Shown here: positions 1 to 9,328 of the stretch, one piece after another
Position numbering within the stretch: the stretch's first letter is position 1
Layout of the letters: every line of letters begins with the position of its first letter
NCBI RefSeq assembly: GCF_008704535.1
Contig: NZ_CP023701.1
Coordinates: forward strand, 496,001 to 560,000
Length of the DNA stretch: 64,000 bases
Reading direction: 5' to 3'
Origin: Streptomyces subrutilus
GTDB lineage: Bacteria; Actinomycetota; Actinomycetes; Streptomycetales; Streptomycetaceae
Notes under the pieces: generated by a model
Seen by the model: the letters and a program-made list of their open reading frames with translations, nothing else
The model's database searches: none
Told to the model about the DNA's origin: nothing
Translations under genes and position numbers: made by a program

Positions 1-1230
1 CGCCGCGTCAAGATATGGACGCCGGTCCTGTTGCTGCTGGCCGGGGCCGTCGGCGGAGCCCAGTTGCTGCGGCCCCTCCCCGCCCCCGCGCTCGTGTCCG
101 CGGCCTCCGCGCACACCCTCGACGGGCAGTTCACCATCCCCTGGCCCGCGCAGGGGCAGGGCGCGGTGAGCGTCTCCGGCGCGGGCGGCGTCGGCACCTT
201 CGGGGAGCAGCAGCCGGTGCCCACCGCCAGCGTGGCCAAGGTCATGACGGCGTACGTGATCCTCAAGGGCCATCCGCTGCGCAAGGGCGAGGCCGGCCCC
301 GACATCGTGGTCGACGAGAAGGCCGTCGCCGACGGCACCTCAGAGCACGAGTCCCGGATCGAGGACCTCACCACGGGTACGAAGTTCAGCCAGCAGGACC
401 TCCTCAAGATGCTCATGATCCCCTCGGGGAACAACGTGGCGCGTCTGCTGGCCCGTTGGGACACGGGGAGCGACTCCGAGCAGGCCTTCGTCGCCAAGAT
501 GAACGCCGCCGCGCAGGAGCTCGGCATGGCGGACACGACGTACACCGATCCCAGTGGTCTGGACGCGAAGACGGTCAGCACCGCCGCGGACCAGCTGAAG
601 CTGGCCGAGGCCGTCATGGAGGACGAGGTCTTCCGCTCGGTCGTGGCACTCCCGGATGCGACCATCAAGGGGCTGCCGAAGCCGATCTACAACAACAACG
701 GCAGTCTGCTCACCGCTCCGGGCCTGAGCATCAGGGGCATCAAGACGGGGTCGAGCTCGGCCGCAGGCGGCACCCTGATGTGGGCGGCCTACAAGTCGGT
801 CGGCGACGAGACCCCGCTGGTCCTGGGCACGTTGATGGACCAGCACGTGGACGGGCCGGACCCCGACGGCGCGAACAGCCTGGTGCTGGTGAAGGCGAAC
901 AGCAAGAAGATCATCGAGGCGGTCCGGGCGGCCCTGGCCTCGGCTCCGGTCATCCGCAAGGGCCAGACGGTGGGGCACGTCGCCGACGGCCTCGGCGGCC
1001 GCACCCCGCTCGTCGCCACCCAGGACGTGAACGTGGTCGGCGTCCCGGGTCAGCAGCTGCGGCTCTCGCTCGGCGCGGGCAAGGGCGCGCTGCCGCACTC
1101 CGCGAAGGCGGGCACCGAGGTGGGCGTGCTGACGGTGGGTGAGGGGAGCGGCGCCAAGACCGTCCCGGTGGCCGTCCGGGACGCTCTGGCCGAGCCCTCG
1201 TTCACCACCCGGCTCACCCGACTCGGCTGA
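1..1230 (+). CDS. D-alanyl-D-alanine carboxypeptidase (PBP, peptidase S11), 5' partial
   Basis: Penicillin-binding D,D-carboxypeptidase that trims the terminal D-Ala from peptidoglycan stem peptides outside the membrane. The reading frame is open from the first base, so the start lies upstream of the window; 409 residues are visible. The visible N-terminus has a hydrophobic stretch (signal or anchor), followed by the S11 motifs in order: SVAK (about visible residues 77-80, nucleophile Ser and Lys), SGN (about 142-144) and KTG (about 248-250). The C-terminal third resembles the small beta domain of class C PBPs. It converges on the SigE-partner gene, with a hairpin between them. The family call is firm; the exact paralog is not determined. 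Confidence 0.93.
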   Translation, partial: RRVKIWTPVLLLLAGAVGGAQLLRPLPAPALVSAASAHTLDGQFTIPWPAQGQGAVSVSGAGGVGTFGEQQPVPTASVAKVMTAYVILKGHPLRKGEAGPDIVVDEKAVADGTSEHESRIEDLTTGTKFSQQDLLKMLMIPSGNNVARLLARWDTGSDSEQAFVAKMNAAAQELGMADTTYTDPSGLDAKTVSTAADQLKLAEAVMEDEVFRSVVALPDATIKGLPKPIYNNNGSLLTAPGLSIRGIKTGSSSAAGGTLMWAAYKSVGDETPLVLGTLMDQHVDGPDPDGANSLVLVKANSKKIIEAVRAALASAPVIRKGQTVGHVADGLGGRTPLVATQDVNVVGVPGQQLRLSLGAGKGALPHSAKAGTEVGVLTVGEGSGAKTVPVAVRDALAEPSFTTRLTRLG

Positions 1231-1253
1231 GCACCACGGCGTACGGGTTCGGG

Positions 1254-1283
1254 GTGCGGCGGGCCGGGACCGGCGCGCCGCAC
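1254..1283. terminator. Hairpin between convergent genes
   Basis: GTGCGGCG at 1254-1261 pairs perfectly with CGCCGCAC at 1276-1283, with further GC pairing inside. It sits between the convergent carboxypeptidase and membrane-protein genes. There is no clear U tract, as is usual for Streptomyces terminators. Confidence 0.55.
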
Positions 1284-1285
1284 AC

Positions 1286-2086
1286 TCAGCCGACGGCGCC
1301 GAGGATCGGTGCCCAGGCCGCGCCGGTGAGGGCGGCCACCGCCTGCTGTTCGGTGAGGGGCGGTGCGGCGCGGGTCGGCTTCGGCGTGTCGGCGCCGGTG
1401 CCGCCGCCGGTGCTGTTCCACTGCACCATCTGGAGCTGCGCACCGGTCGACTTGAGGGTCACCGTGACCGTCCAGCGGTGGGCGGTGTCCGCCCGGGCCG
1501 GCCGTTCGGCCGCGTTCCGCTCCGACATCACGACGGCTCCGCCGGGCAGCGCGGCGCTGCTCGGCAGTTCGCTCAGCGTGCAGGTGTCGCCCTCGGCGCG
1601 CGCGGGGGTCTGCTCGCAGCTCAGCCCGCCGCCGTCCCCGAGCGGCAGCTTGAGCCGCAGGGCCGAGACGCCGACGAAGGCGGGGCCGCGGCCGTCTTCG
1701 ACGAGCAGTGCGCCGTTGGCGACGTATCCGCCGGACGGGTCCGAGGGGTTGTTGCTCTGTCCGGTCTGCCCGCTGAAGCGGCCGCCGGGGAAGGTCTGCT
1801 CCAGGGCCCGGATCATCTGGGTGTCGGTGATCGCGGACCGGGGCAGGGCCAGTGCGACGGTTTCGATGTCGGACCCGGCGCCCCGGGTGCCGGCGAGGGC
1901 GCCGGGGAGCAGCAGGCCGGCCGCCGCGAGCATGCCGCAGGCGCCGACCCCGGCCAGGACGGCGGTGCGCCGGCGCCTGCGGCTGCGCCCGCGCCGGACG
2001 GCTCCGTCCAGGAGGGCGGTGAGGTCGGGTTCGAGCGAGTCCGTCGTACGGTCCAGGGCGTGGGCGAGGTCTGCTTCGAACGGCAT
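1286..2086 (-). CDS. Single-pass membrane protein, probable partner of the SigE-family sigma factor
   Basis: Protein of 266 residues with a cytoplasmic N-terminus of about 45 residues ending in an Arg-rich cluster, one transmembrane segment (about 50-70), and an extracellular domain with two cysteines. The ATG at 2086 is preceded by a purine-rich AAGAGAAG ribosome site. The gene lies directly downstream of a SigE-family sigma gene on the same strand, the usual place for a membrane regulator or anti-sigma-like protein. No zinc-binding anti-sigma motif (HxxxCxxC) is visible, so sigma binding is inferred from context only. Otherwise it is an uncharacterised Streptomyces membrane protein. Confidence 0.7.
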   Translation of the reverse strand: MPFEADLAHALDRTTDSLEPDLTALLDGAVRRGRSRRRRRTAVLAGVGACGMLAAAGLLLPGALAGTRGAGSDIETVALALPRSAITDTQMIRALEQTFPGGRFSGQTGQSNNPSDPSGGYVANGALLVEDGRGPAFVGVSALRLKLPLGDGGGLSCEQTPARAEGDTCTLSELPSSAALPGGAVVMSERNAAERPARADTAHRWTVTVTLKSTGAQLQMVQWNSTGGGTGADTPKPTRAAPPLTEQQAVAALTGAAWAPILGAVG

Positions 2087-2146
2087 GGTGGCGTCACTTC
2101 TCTTTCGCTGAGGGGGCGTTGCGGCACGGACCTGCGGCACGGGTGT

Positions 2147-2653
2147 TCACTGCGGCACGAGGTCGGAGAGGCTGTCGCCGAGCAGCGCACGGAGCCTGGC
2201 GAGCGCCCGCGTGCCCTGCGAGCGGACCGCGCTGCCGCTCAGCCTGAGCATCCGGCCCGTCTCCTCGATGCTGTGGCCCTCCCAGTAGCGCAGCAGCAGC
2301 ACCGCCCGGTCGCGGGGCGGCAGTTGGCCGAGCGCGTGCAGCAGGGTGAGCCGCAGTGCGGCGTCGGGGCCGGACTCCGCGCTGTCGGGCATGTTCCCGG
2401 TCGGGCGTTCGCCCGTGCTGCGCCGCCGCTTCAGGCTGAGGAAGGTGCGGACCAGGACGGTCTGGGCGTAGGCCGCCGGGTTGTCCGCGCGGGCGACGCG
2501 GCTCCAGTGCACGTACACCCGGCTGAAGGTCTCCTGGACCAGGTCCTCGGCGAGGTGCGTGTCGCCGGCCGCCAGCGCGTACGCCGAGCGGTGGAGCGGC
2601 TTCGCCCTCGCGGCCACGAATTCCAGGTACGCGTCCTCCTGTGCTGCTTTCAC
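2147..2653 (-). CDS. SigE-family RNA polymerase sigma factor (ECF type)
   Basis: Sigma-70 family factor of 168 residues, the length usual for the short actinobacterial SigE family that lacks region 3. Region 2 contains AEDLVQETFSRVYVHW, the core-binding and -10 recognition helices. Region 4 contains LPPRDRAVLLLRYWEG followed by a helix-turn-helix around GRMLRLSGSAVRSQG. The GTG start at 2653 follows a GGCGGGGA ribosome site. The frame stays open far upstream, but that extension is low-complexity and unlike the family. The membrane-protein gene follows 60 bp downstream, and the pair probably forms one regulatory operon. Target genes cannot be seen here. Confidence 0.9.
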   Translation of the reverse strand: MKAAQEDAYLEFVAARAKPLHRSAYALAAGDTHLAEDLVQETFSRVYVHWSRVARADNPAAYAQTVLVRTFLSLKRRRSTGERPTGNMPDSAESGPDAALRLTLLHALGQLPPRDRAVLLLRYWEGHSIEETGRMLRLSGSAVRSQGTRALARLRALLGDSLSDLVPQ

Positions 2654-2901
2654 TCGGTCCCCGCCTGTTCGCTTGCTTCCCGATCCGCGTGCATACCCCT
2701 GATGACTACGCGGGACGTCAGGATGTCGCGCGGCCGGCGGCATTTTCTCCGCCGGCCGGGGCGGGGCCCGTACGCGTCGGAGTGCCGGTGGGGTCAGGCG
2801 GGCGGTTCGGGGAGGTGCGGGTGACCGGTGCGGCGACGCGCCCCGGCGTCCTGGCGCGGTCGGGGCCGGGGCAGGTGCTGCGGCTGCGGGCGTCGCCGTG
2901 C

Positions 2902-3273
2902 CTACTGGCGGTCCTCCAGGCGGATGGCCGCCTTCAGTTGGTTCTGGGCCGTGCCCCACTTGCCTTCCTGCTGCTCCAACAGGGCGGCGGCGATGGCGTC
3001 CAGCTTGCGCTGGATGGCGTGCTCGGCGCGCCGCTCGGAGTTCTTCAGCAGGGCGAGCAGCAGTAGGGAGACGGCGCCCATGGCGTCGCCCGCCAGGTGC
3101 TGCCACTCCATGGGGAGGTGGAGGAGGTGGACGACGACGAACGCGGCCACGAGCAGGACGCACAGCAGCGAGAAGCCGGCGGAGCCGGTGAAGTTCGAGG
3201 CGAGTTCGGCGAACCGCTCGAATCTGCCGATCTTGCCTTTGGGGTTCTTCTCCGCGGGATGTTCGAGACTCAT
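2902..3273 (-). CDS. Low-affinity iron permease family membrane protein
   Basis: Small protein of 123 residues with two transmembrane segments (about 35-55 and 65-85), then a charged helix containing KNSERRAEHAIQRKLD. This arrangement matches the bacterial members of the low-affinity iron permease family (PF04120), in which the hydrophobic pair is followed by an N-x-x-x-R-D/E-type motif and a coiled tail. Iron transport is known only for fungal relatives and is unproven for the small bacterial forms. The ATG at 3273 is preferred for family length; an upstream start at 3306 is possible. The gene stands alone between the sigma gene and the VWA pair. Confidence 0.72.
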   Translation of the reverse strand: MSLEHPAEKNPKGKIGRFERFAELASNFTGSAGFSLLCVLLVAAFVVVHLLHLPMEWQHLAGDAMGAVSLLLLALLKNSERRAEHAIQRKLDAIAAALLEQQEGKWGTAQNQLKAAIRLEDRQ

Positions 3274-3445
3274 GATCCGCGACTGCCCCGGGCGGCCGCC
3301 CCGCACACGCGGCCCGCACGGCCGGCACCTGGAAGGACCGGGGCCGAACGGGTCGCCGCGCGTCCCGGGCGCCGCGGGAGGCGGTCCCCCGACGCCGGGC
3401 GGACCGCCGGCCGCGGCGGGCGGTCGGCCCGCCGCGGTCGTGCGC

Positions 3446-4237
3446 TCAGGCGCCCGGCGGGACGCGGGAGGGGCGGCCGGAGCCGCGCGTCAGGTGGTAG
3501 CCGAACACCCCGGCGAGGCCGGCGAGCACACCGCCGGCGGCGGTCCAGAGCCAGCGGTCGGACCACCAGCCGCCGGACCAGCCGTCCTCCGGCTCGCGCA
3601 GCGGCGAGGTCACCGTGGCGGGTACCAGCGGTACGGCGAGGGCGCCGTCCACCGCGTACGCGCCGCCGGCCTCCTTGACGTCGGCCTCCACCGCCGCGCG
3701 GATCGGCTGCCCCAGGTCCTCCTCCGGCAGGGAGACGACCGTGAGGCGTACGTAGTAGCTGCCGGGCAGCGGGTCGTTGGCCCACGGCTCGGCCCCGGCG
3801 CGGACGGTGCGCAGCGTGCAGGCGAGGTCGACCGAGGCCGCTTCCCCGGCCGCCGTCGCGCTCTGGGTGCCGTACGTGCACGCCTGGCGGCGGCGCAGGC
3901 CGTCGTACACGTCCAGCCGCCAGGTCGAGGCGCCGTGCCGGGTGGCCGCCTCGGGCAGCGTCACCTTGGCCTTGACGGTGACCCGCTGCCGGGCGTCGAT
4001 CGGGACCACCCAGTACAGGTAGTCGCCGGTGGAGGCGGCGGCCGTGGCCTGCTGGCCGGGGCGGAAGGCGGCGGCGGTGCGGAAGCCGGTGCCCGCCTCG
4101 GTCGGGGCGGGGGCGTCCGTTCCCGTGGCGCTCGGGCTCGGGGCCGCCGGGGAGGCGGCCGCGGCGGCCGTGCCCGCCGTGGTGAGGGCGGCGGTCGCGG
4201 CGAGCAGGACGGCGGTCAGGGTGCGTACGGTACGCAT
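3446..4237 (-). CDS. Secreted, C-terminally anchored protein coupled to a VWA protein
   Basis: Protein of 263 residues with an N-terminal signal peptide (RTLTAVLLAATAALTTAG, cleavage near AAAAA), an extracellular beta-rich domain, and one C-terminal transmembrane helix (about 230-250) with a short basic tail. Its ATG shares one base with the stop of the upstream VWA gene (TGATG), so translation is probably coupled. The same domain layout as its partner, exported head plus C-terminal anchor, suggests the two proteins act together on the outer face of the membrane. No enzymatic motif is recognisable, and the function is unknown. Confidence 0.8.
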   Translation of the reverse strand: MRTVRTLTAVLLAATAALTTAGTAAAAASPAAPSPSATGTDAPAPTEAGTGFRTAAAFRPGQQATAAASTGDYLYWVVPIDARQRVTVKAKVTLPEAATRHGASTWRLDVYDGLRRRQACTYGTQSATAAGEAASVDLACTLRTVRAGAEPWANDPLPGSYYVRLTVVSLPEEDLGQPIRAAVEADVKEAGGAYAVDGALAVPLVPATVTSPLREPEDGWSGGWWSDRWLWTAAGGVLAGLAGVFGYHLTRGSGRPSRVPPGA

Positions 4238-5514
4238 CAGTTGGTCCTCCAGACGGAGATGCGCCAGCGCGAGATCCAGCCCCACACCAGCCCGGCCAGC
4301 AGTCCGGTGAGGGCCAGCGCGGCCAGCAGCCACCAGCCGCGTCCGAGGCCGAAGGCCGCGGCGTCGGAGGCGTCGTCGGGTCCGTCCACGACGTCGATGG
4401 TGAGTTCCACGGGCATGCCGGGGCTCGTCTTGACGGAGGCGGGGGCGGAGAAGGAGTTGCTGACCTGGAGGCAGACGGTCTCGGGCACCTGCTCGGCGTC
4501 GTCGTCCGCGCCGTCGCTCTCGCCCTTGGGGTAGCGCAGTCCGGTGGAGAGCACGTCGGTGCGTCCGTCGCCCGCCTCCGTACCGCGGACGATCTCGCGG
4601 CCGTGGACGGTGGTGGCGCGCAGCAGGACGCCGTAGTCCTTGTTGACGGCCCGGTCCGCGGCGATGCTGACCGAGGCCCGCAGTTCCTGGCCGGGCTTGA
4701 CGTCGACCCGGTACCAGCGGTGCTCGCCGAAGGTCTCGCGGTCGCTGTAGACGCCCGCCTTCAACTGCGGGGCCTTGGCGCACTGCGCGGCGCCTTCGGT
4801 GGCCACCGGGTTGACGACGGGGTCGGCGGCGCGGTCGACGAGCTGTTTGACGCGGCCGGAGAGTTCGGCGGTGTGCTGCACCGAGGTGTAGGTGCCGCCG
4901 GTCGCCTCGGCGATGCAGGTCAGCTGGGCGCGGGTCTTGGCGTCCGGGACCAGGCCGAGGGTGTCGATGACGAGGTGGATGCCCTTGGCCGCGATGTCGC
5001 GGGCCACTTCGCAGGGGTCGAGCGGGGCGCAGGTGTCCTCGCCGTCCGTGATGAGGACGATGCGCTTCGTCGCGTCGCCGCCGTCGAGGTCCTGGGCGGC
5101 GGCGAGGAGGGCGGGGCCGATCGGGGTCCAGCCGGTGGGGGCGAGGGTGGCGACCGCCGTCTTGGCCTCCGTGCGGTTCAGCGGGCCGACCGGGTAGAGC
5201 TGCCTGGTGTCCTTGCAGCCGAGCGCCTTGTCCTCGCCGGGGTAGGTGGCGCCGAGGGTGCGTATGCCGAGGCGCACCTCGTCCGGTACGGCGTCGATGA
5301 CCTCGTTGAAGGCCTGCTTCGCGGCGGCCATGCGGGACTGGCCGTCGATGTCGGTCGCGCGCATGGAGCCGCTGACGTCGAGGACGAGGTCGACCTTGGG
5401 GGGTTCCTTGGGCGTCGGTCCGTCGGCGGCGGTGGCGCTCGCCGGGAAGAGCCCGACGACCAGGGCGGCGAGCAGGCCGCACGCCCCGGCCGCAAGCCGT
5501 TTTGTTGTGATCAT
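4237..5514 (-). CDS. Exported von Willebrand factor A domain protein, membrane anchored
   Basis: Protein of 425 residues. A signal peptide of about 30 residues ends in ASATAADG. A VWA domain follows, with the metal-ion-dependent adhesion site DVSGS at about residues 46-50 and TDGED further on, so it probably binds a divalent metal and a protein ligand. A beta-rich region follows, and a single transmembrane helix (about 395-418) anchors the protein with the VWA outside. The ATG at 5514 is supported by the signal peptide starting there. Its stop overlaps the start of the next exported protein, forming a two-gene operon. The ligand is unknown. Confidence 0.87.
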   Translation of the reverse strand: MITTKRLAAGACGLLAALVVGLFPASATAADGPTPKEPPKVDLVLDVSGSMRATDIDGQSRMAAAKQAFNEVIDAVPDEVRLGIRTLGATYPGEDKALGCKDTRQLYPVGPLNRTEAKTAVATLAPTGWTPIGPALLAAAQDLDGGDATKRIVLITDGEDTCAPLDPCEVARDIAAKGIHLVIDTLGLVPDAKTRAQLTCIAEATGGTYTSVQHTAELSGRVKQLVDRAADPVVNPVATEGAAQCAKAPQLKAGVYSDRETFGEHRWYRVDVKPGQELRASVSIAADRAVNKDYGVLLRATTVHGREIVRGTEAGDGRTDVLSTGLRYPKGESDGADDDAEQVPETVCLQVSNSFSAPASVKTSPGMPVELTIDVVDGPDDASDAAAFGLGRGWWLLAALALTGLLAGLVWGWISRWRISVWRTN

Positions 5515-5655
5515 CGCCGGATCGTATTGAGGATCCTCGGTCAAATCCAAAACGGGCTCACAGCACGGACTTTCAGCCCCGGACGGGGCCGTCGACTCCC
5601 CCGGGCCGGGGAAATCCCGGTGCGCGGGCCGGACCCCGCGGCCTAGGCTGCCGGG

Positions 5656-6021
5656 ATGAGTTCCCGTACCTTCCGCATCACCGTCCGCGGTTCCTTCGAC
5701 GGCCTGACCGCGGCCCAGCGCGCCGAGCTGCTCGCGGCGGCGCCCGAGCACGACGTGCTGCGGGCCTCCTTCACCTCCGAGGGGCACCTGACGTACGACA
5801 TCGCGGCGCGCCCCTTCTTCACCTTCCGCTTCCTGGACTCCGGCGAGGCGGAGGAGGACGTCCTGGACGCGACGGCCCGCGCGGAGCTGGCGGCGGAGAG
5901 CTGGCTGGCCGACCGGGGGTACGGGTTCAAGCAGCTGAGGTCCCAGGCCGAGGACCTGTCGCTGGCCCCCCTGGGCAAGCGGCAGCGCCAGGCGGCCGCC
6001 CGCGGCGACGCGGGGCGCTGA
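5656..6021 (+). CDS. DUF6204 family protein
   Basis: Protein of 121 residues beginning SSRTFRITVRGSFDGLTAAQ, with the conserved stretch GHLTYDIAARPFFTFRF and the C-terminal SQAEDLSLAPLGKRQR. I recall this as the Streptomyces DUF6204 family. It looks like a compact cytoplasmic alpha/beta protein with no signal or membrane segment. Family members have no established function. It is divergent from the VWA operon, with about 140 bp between the two starts, and ends 16 bp before the convergent monooxygenase gene. Confidence 0.8.
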   Translation: MSSRTFRITVRGSFDGLTAAQRAELLAAAPEHDVLRASFTSEGHLTYDIAARPFFTFRFLDSGEAEEDVLDATARAELAAESWLADRGYGFKQLRSQAEDLSLAPLGKRQRQAAARGDAGR

Positions 6022-6037
6022 CCGGCGACGACGCGGC

Positions 6038-7723
6038 CTAGGGCCCGTCGAAGGTGGCGGCCAGGGCGGCCGAGAGGTCTTGCGCGGTCGGCGGGCCGAG
6101 GCGGGCCGCCAGGTGTCCGTCGGGGCGGACCACGAACGCGGTCGGCCGGTCCACGGCGTAGAGGCGGGCGAACTCGCCCTGGGCGTCCCGGTGCACGGGC
6201 AGCGCCGCGCCGGGGTCGTCCGGGGCGTCGGGGGCGAGCACCGCGAAGGCGGTGGTCCGGCCCCCGGTGCGGTCGGCCGCCACCCGGGCGAGCTCCTCGA
6301 AGGCGCGCACGGCGTCGGATCCGCCGGTCGGCGGGCCGGCCCCGTAGAGGACCAGGACGTGTTCGCGGTCCCGGAGGAGGTCGAAGAGCCGGCGGGGGTG
6401 GGCGGTGATCGGGCCGGTGAGGCCGCCGCAGTCCGGTGCCCGGTCGCCGGGGCGCGGGCCGGCGGCGCCGTCCTCGCCCTGCGGCGGGCCGACGATCGGG
6501 CTGCCCCGGTAGGAGACGAGCAGTTGCGCCTCGCGCATCATGAGCACGGCCGGGTCCGCCGGGTCGGCCTGCACGCCCTCGGCGGCGTGGCGCAGGGTGC
6601 GGCCGACGACCTCCCGGCCGATCGGCCGCCGCTCGGCGTCGTAGCTGTCGAGGAGGCCGGGGGCGGCGGCGCCGTCGACGGCGAGCGCCAGTTTCCACGC
6701 CAGGTTCCAGGCGTCCTGGATGCCGGTGTTCATGCCCTGGGCGCCCGTGGGCGGATGGATGTGCGCCGCGTCCCCGGCGACGAACACCCGGCCGCGGCCG
6801 TAGCGGTCCACGATGCGGTGGCTGATCCGGAAGACGGAGGCCCAGCGGAGCGCGGACGCCGTGGCGGGCCGGGGGGCGAGCCGGTCCAAGGCCGCCTGGA
6901 CGTCGGGCAGCGCGGGGGCCCGGCCGCTCTCCGGGCCGTGCGCCACGCCGTCGTCGGCGGCGGCCCCGGACGTCTCGTCGCCGCCCGCCGCGCCGTCGGC
7001 TGACGGCCCGGGCGGGACCAGCATCGACATGCGGTAGCGGCCCCGCCCGGGCAGCGGGATGCAGACCAGCAGGTCGTCGGTCCTGCCGTCGGCGTCCCGG
7101 TGCGTGGCGCGTACGCCGTACCCGTGCGGCAGGTCCCAGTCGACCTCGACGTCGGCGAGCATGTACGCCTCGGGGAGGGCGCCGCCCCCGAAATCGAGTC
7201 CCAGGCCCTTGCGGACGGTGCTGTGCGCCCCGTCGCAGCCGACCAGGTAGCGCGAGCGGACCTCCTCCCGCGTCCCCGAAGGGGTGCGCAGGAGGCTGGT
7301 CACGCCGCCGGCGTCCTGGGTGAACGAGACGAGCTCGGTGCCCCGTTCGATGCCGGTGCCGAAGCGCCCGAGGAAGGTCTCCAGGATGCGTTCGGTCTCG
7401 TACTGCGGGAGCGCCGCGAAGCCGTAGGGGACCTCGGGCGGCAGTACGAGGTCGGTGCGGGGCTGTGCGACGCCGTTGACGTACGTGAGCTGGCCGAGCA
7501 TCGGGACGGCCGCGTCGAGGGCTTGGCGCACCAGGCCGTTGCGGTCCCACAGCTCCAGGGTGCGCGGCTGGACGCCCACCGCCTTGGCGTACGGCAGCCG
7601 CGCCGGGAGGCGGTCGACGATCCGGCAGCGGACGCCGCGCCGGCGCAGTTCGGAGGCGGCGGTGAGGCCCACCGGGCCGGCCCCCGCGATCAGCACGTCC
7701 GTCGCGTGGGTGTGGTGGTCCAC
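6038..7723 (-). CDS. FAD-dependent aromatic monooxygenase (PheA/TfdB/MhpA family)
   Basis: Class A flavoprotein hydroxylase of 561 residues. The N-terminal dinucleotide fold has GAGPVG at about 14-19, and the second FAD motif is GDAAHIHPPTGAQGMNTG. A C-terminal thioredoxin-like domain is present, as in phenol hydroxylase and polyketide-tailoring enzymes such as RdmE/PgaE. The substrate is probably an aromatic phenol, hydroxylated with NAD(P)H and oxygen. The GTG at 7723 is chosen because a GGGAGG ribosome site lies 5 bases upstream; the GTG two codons earlier overlaps that site. No pathway genes adjoin it, so a detoxification or orphan tailoring role is open. Confidence 0.88.
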   Translation of the reverse strand: MDHHTHATDVLIAGAGPVGLTAASELRRRGVRCRIVDRLPARLPYAKAVGVQPRTLELWDRNGLVRQALDAAVPMLGQLTYVNGVAQPRTDLVLPPEVPYGFAALPQYETERILETFLGRFGTGIERGTELVSFTQDAGGVTSLLRTPSGTREEVRSRYLVGCDGAHSTVRKGLGLDFGGGALPEAYMLADVEVDWDLPHGYGVRATHRDADGRTDDLLVCIPLPGRGRYRMSMLVPPGPSADGAAGGDETSGAAADDGVAHGPESGRAPALPDVQAALDRLAPRPATASALRWASVFRISHRIVDRYGRGRVFVAGDAAHIHPPTGAQGMNTGIQDAWNLAWKLALAVDGAAAPGLLDSYDAERRPIGREVVGRTLRHAAEGVQADPADPAVLMMREAQLLVSYRGSPIVGPPQGEDGAAGPRPGDRAPDCGGLTGPITAHPRRLFDLLRDREHVLVLYGAGPPTGGSDAVRAFEELARVAADRTGGRTTAFAVLAPDAPDDPGAALPVHRDAQGEFARLYAVDRPTAFVVRPDGHLAARLGPPTAQDLSAALAATFDGP

Positions 7724-7794
7724 GAGCACCTCCCGGCACGCGGCCCCGTACGGGTCCGGTCACCTCCCATGGTCACCGGGCCCGTGACGGGCTG

Positions 7795-8205
<411 letters not shown>

Positions 8206-8281
8206 CGGGATTCCTCTCGCAGGGGTGGACCGGAGTGCGGGGCCGAAGGGGGTCGGCCCCGCCCCCTCAGTAGAGCATGCA

Positions 8282-8303
8282 ATTGAGTTGTGCACAATTC
8301 AAT
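8282..8303. promoter_or_regulatory. OhrR operator palindrome
   Basis: The arms ATTGAGTTGTG (8282-8292) and CACAATTCAAT (8293-8303) form an inverted repeat with one mismatch out of 11 pairs and no spacer. It is AT-rich in a GC-rich background and lies between divergent ohr and ohrR. Both features fit the TACAATT-like boxes known for OhrR regulators. The site is 36 bases before the ohrR start, so autoregulation is likely. Confidence 0.8.
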
Positions 8304-8338
8304 GCCCCTCACGTCATCCCCCGGGTACACTCGCCGAC

Positions 8339-8815
8339 ATGACCCCCGAGCCGACCCCCACCGACCCCGACCAGGACTTCCTCCGCCTGGACGGACAGAT
8401 CTGCTTCGCCCTGAACGCGGCGGGCCGGGCCTTCGGCGGCCTCTACCGCGTCGTCCTGAGGGACCTGGGGCTCACCTATCCGCAGTACCTGGTGATGCTG
8501 GTGCTGTGGGAGCACGGCGAGCTGCCGGTCAAGCGGATCGGGCAGTACCTGCGGCTCGACTCGGGGACGCTCTCGCCGCTGCTCAAGCGGCTGGAGGCGG
8601 CCGGCCTCGTGCGCCGCGAGCGCAGCACCGCCGACGAGCGGTCGGTCCACGCCCACCTCACCCCTCAGGGCGTGGCGCTGCGCGCCCGCGCGGTGGAGGT
8701 CCCCCGCAGGATCGCCGCCGCCACGGGCTTCGAGCTCGCCGAGATACGGGACCTCCAGGACCGGCTGGGCCGCCTGACGGCGGCGCTCGACGCCGCCGTC
8801 CCCCCGGAGGCCTGA
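8339..8815 (+). CDS. ohrR: MarR-family organic peroxide sensor OhrR
   Basis: Winged helix-turn-helix repressor of 158 residues. The N-terminal [12 protein letters not shown] carries Cys22, the peroxide-sensing cysteine conserved in OhrR. The DNA-binding wHTH spans [35 protein letters not shown], with the wing around [12 protein letters not shown]. The ATG at 8339 gives the family length. The adjacent divergent ohr gene and the palindrome between them support the assignment. Oxidation of Cys22 should release the operator. Confidence 0.92.
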   Translation: MTPEPTPTDPDQDFLRLDGQICFALNAAGRAFGGLYRVVLRDLGLTYPQYLVMLVLWEHGELPVKRIGQYLRLDSGTLSPLLKRLEAAGLVRRERSTADERSVHAHLTPQGVALRARAVEVPRRIAAATGFELAEIRDLQDRLGRLTAALDAAVPPEA

Positions 8816-8858
8816 CGCGCACGGGACCGGCCGGGCCCGGACGCCCCCGCTTCCGGGC

Positions 8859-9167
8859 TCACGCCGGACCGGCGGCCTGGTCCCGGTTCTCGCGGGCGGT
8901 CAGCTGCCCCTGCACGAAGGCGTCGGTGTCCGGGGAGTAGGGGCCGCCGTGGTCGACCAGCAGGTCGGTGATGCGCTGCCACTCGGTCACGGTGGCGAGG
9001 GTGGCGTCGTCCGCCCCCTCCAGGTCGCCGGCCGTCTCCTCGGCGGCCTCCAGCGCGGCCGCGGTCTCGTGGTGCGTCATGCCGACCGCCTGCCGCCGCA
9101 CCACGTCCCTCGCCGCGCGCTCCGCGTCGGAGGGCTCGTGCGCCTCGGTCGCCTCGTCCTCGGTCAT
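8859..9167 (-). CDS. Small acidic hypothetical protein
   Basis: Protein of 102 residues, strongly acidic (many Asp and Glu in the first half), predicted helical, with no cysteines, signal peptide or membrane segment. The ATG at 9167 has a GAGAGGG ribosome site upstream. It converges on ohrR and is divergent from the PHP-domain gene. I do not recognise a family. The acidic, soluble, helix-rich composition is common among conserved small actinobacterial proteins. Confidence 0.62.
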   Translation of the reverse strand: MTEDEATEAHEPSDAERAARDVVRRQAVGMTHHETAAALEAAEETAGDLEGADDATLATVTEWQRITDLLVDHGGPYSPDTDAFVQGQLTARENRDQAAGPA

Positions 9168-9328
9168 GGGCCCGCCCTCTCTCGCGTCCTGCTCCGCTGC
9201 CTCTCGTCCGTCGCCCACCCACCTACCCCGGACCCGGTGGATCATCGCGCGACGGGCAGCCCGCGCGGGACCGGGGGCGGTGCGGTCACACTGGACCGGT
9301 CCGGTCGTCGATGCGGCGGAGGTACCCC

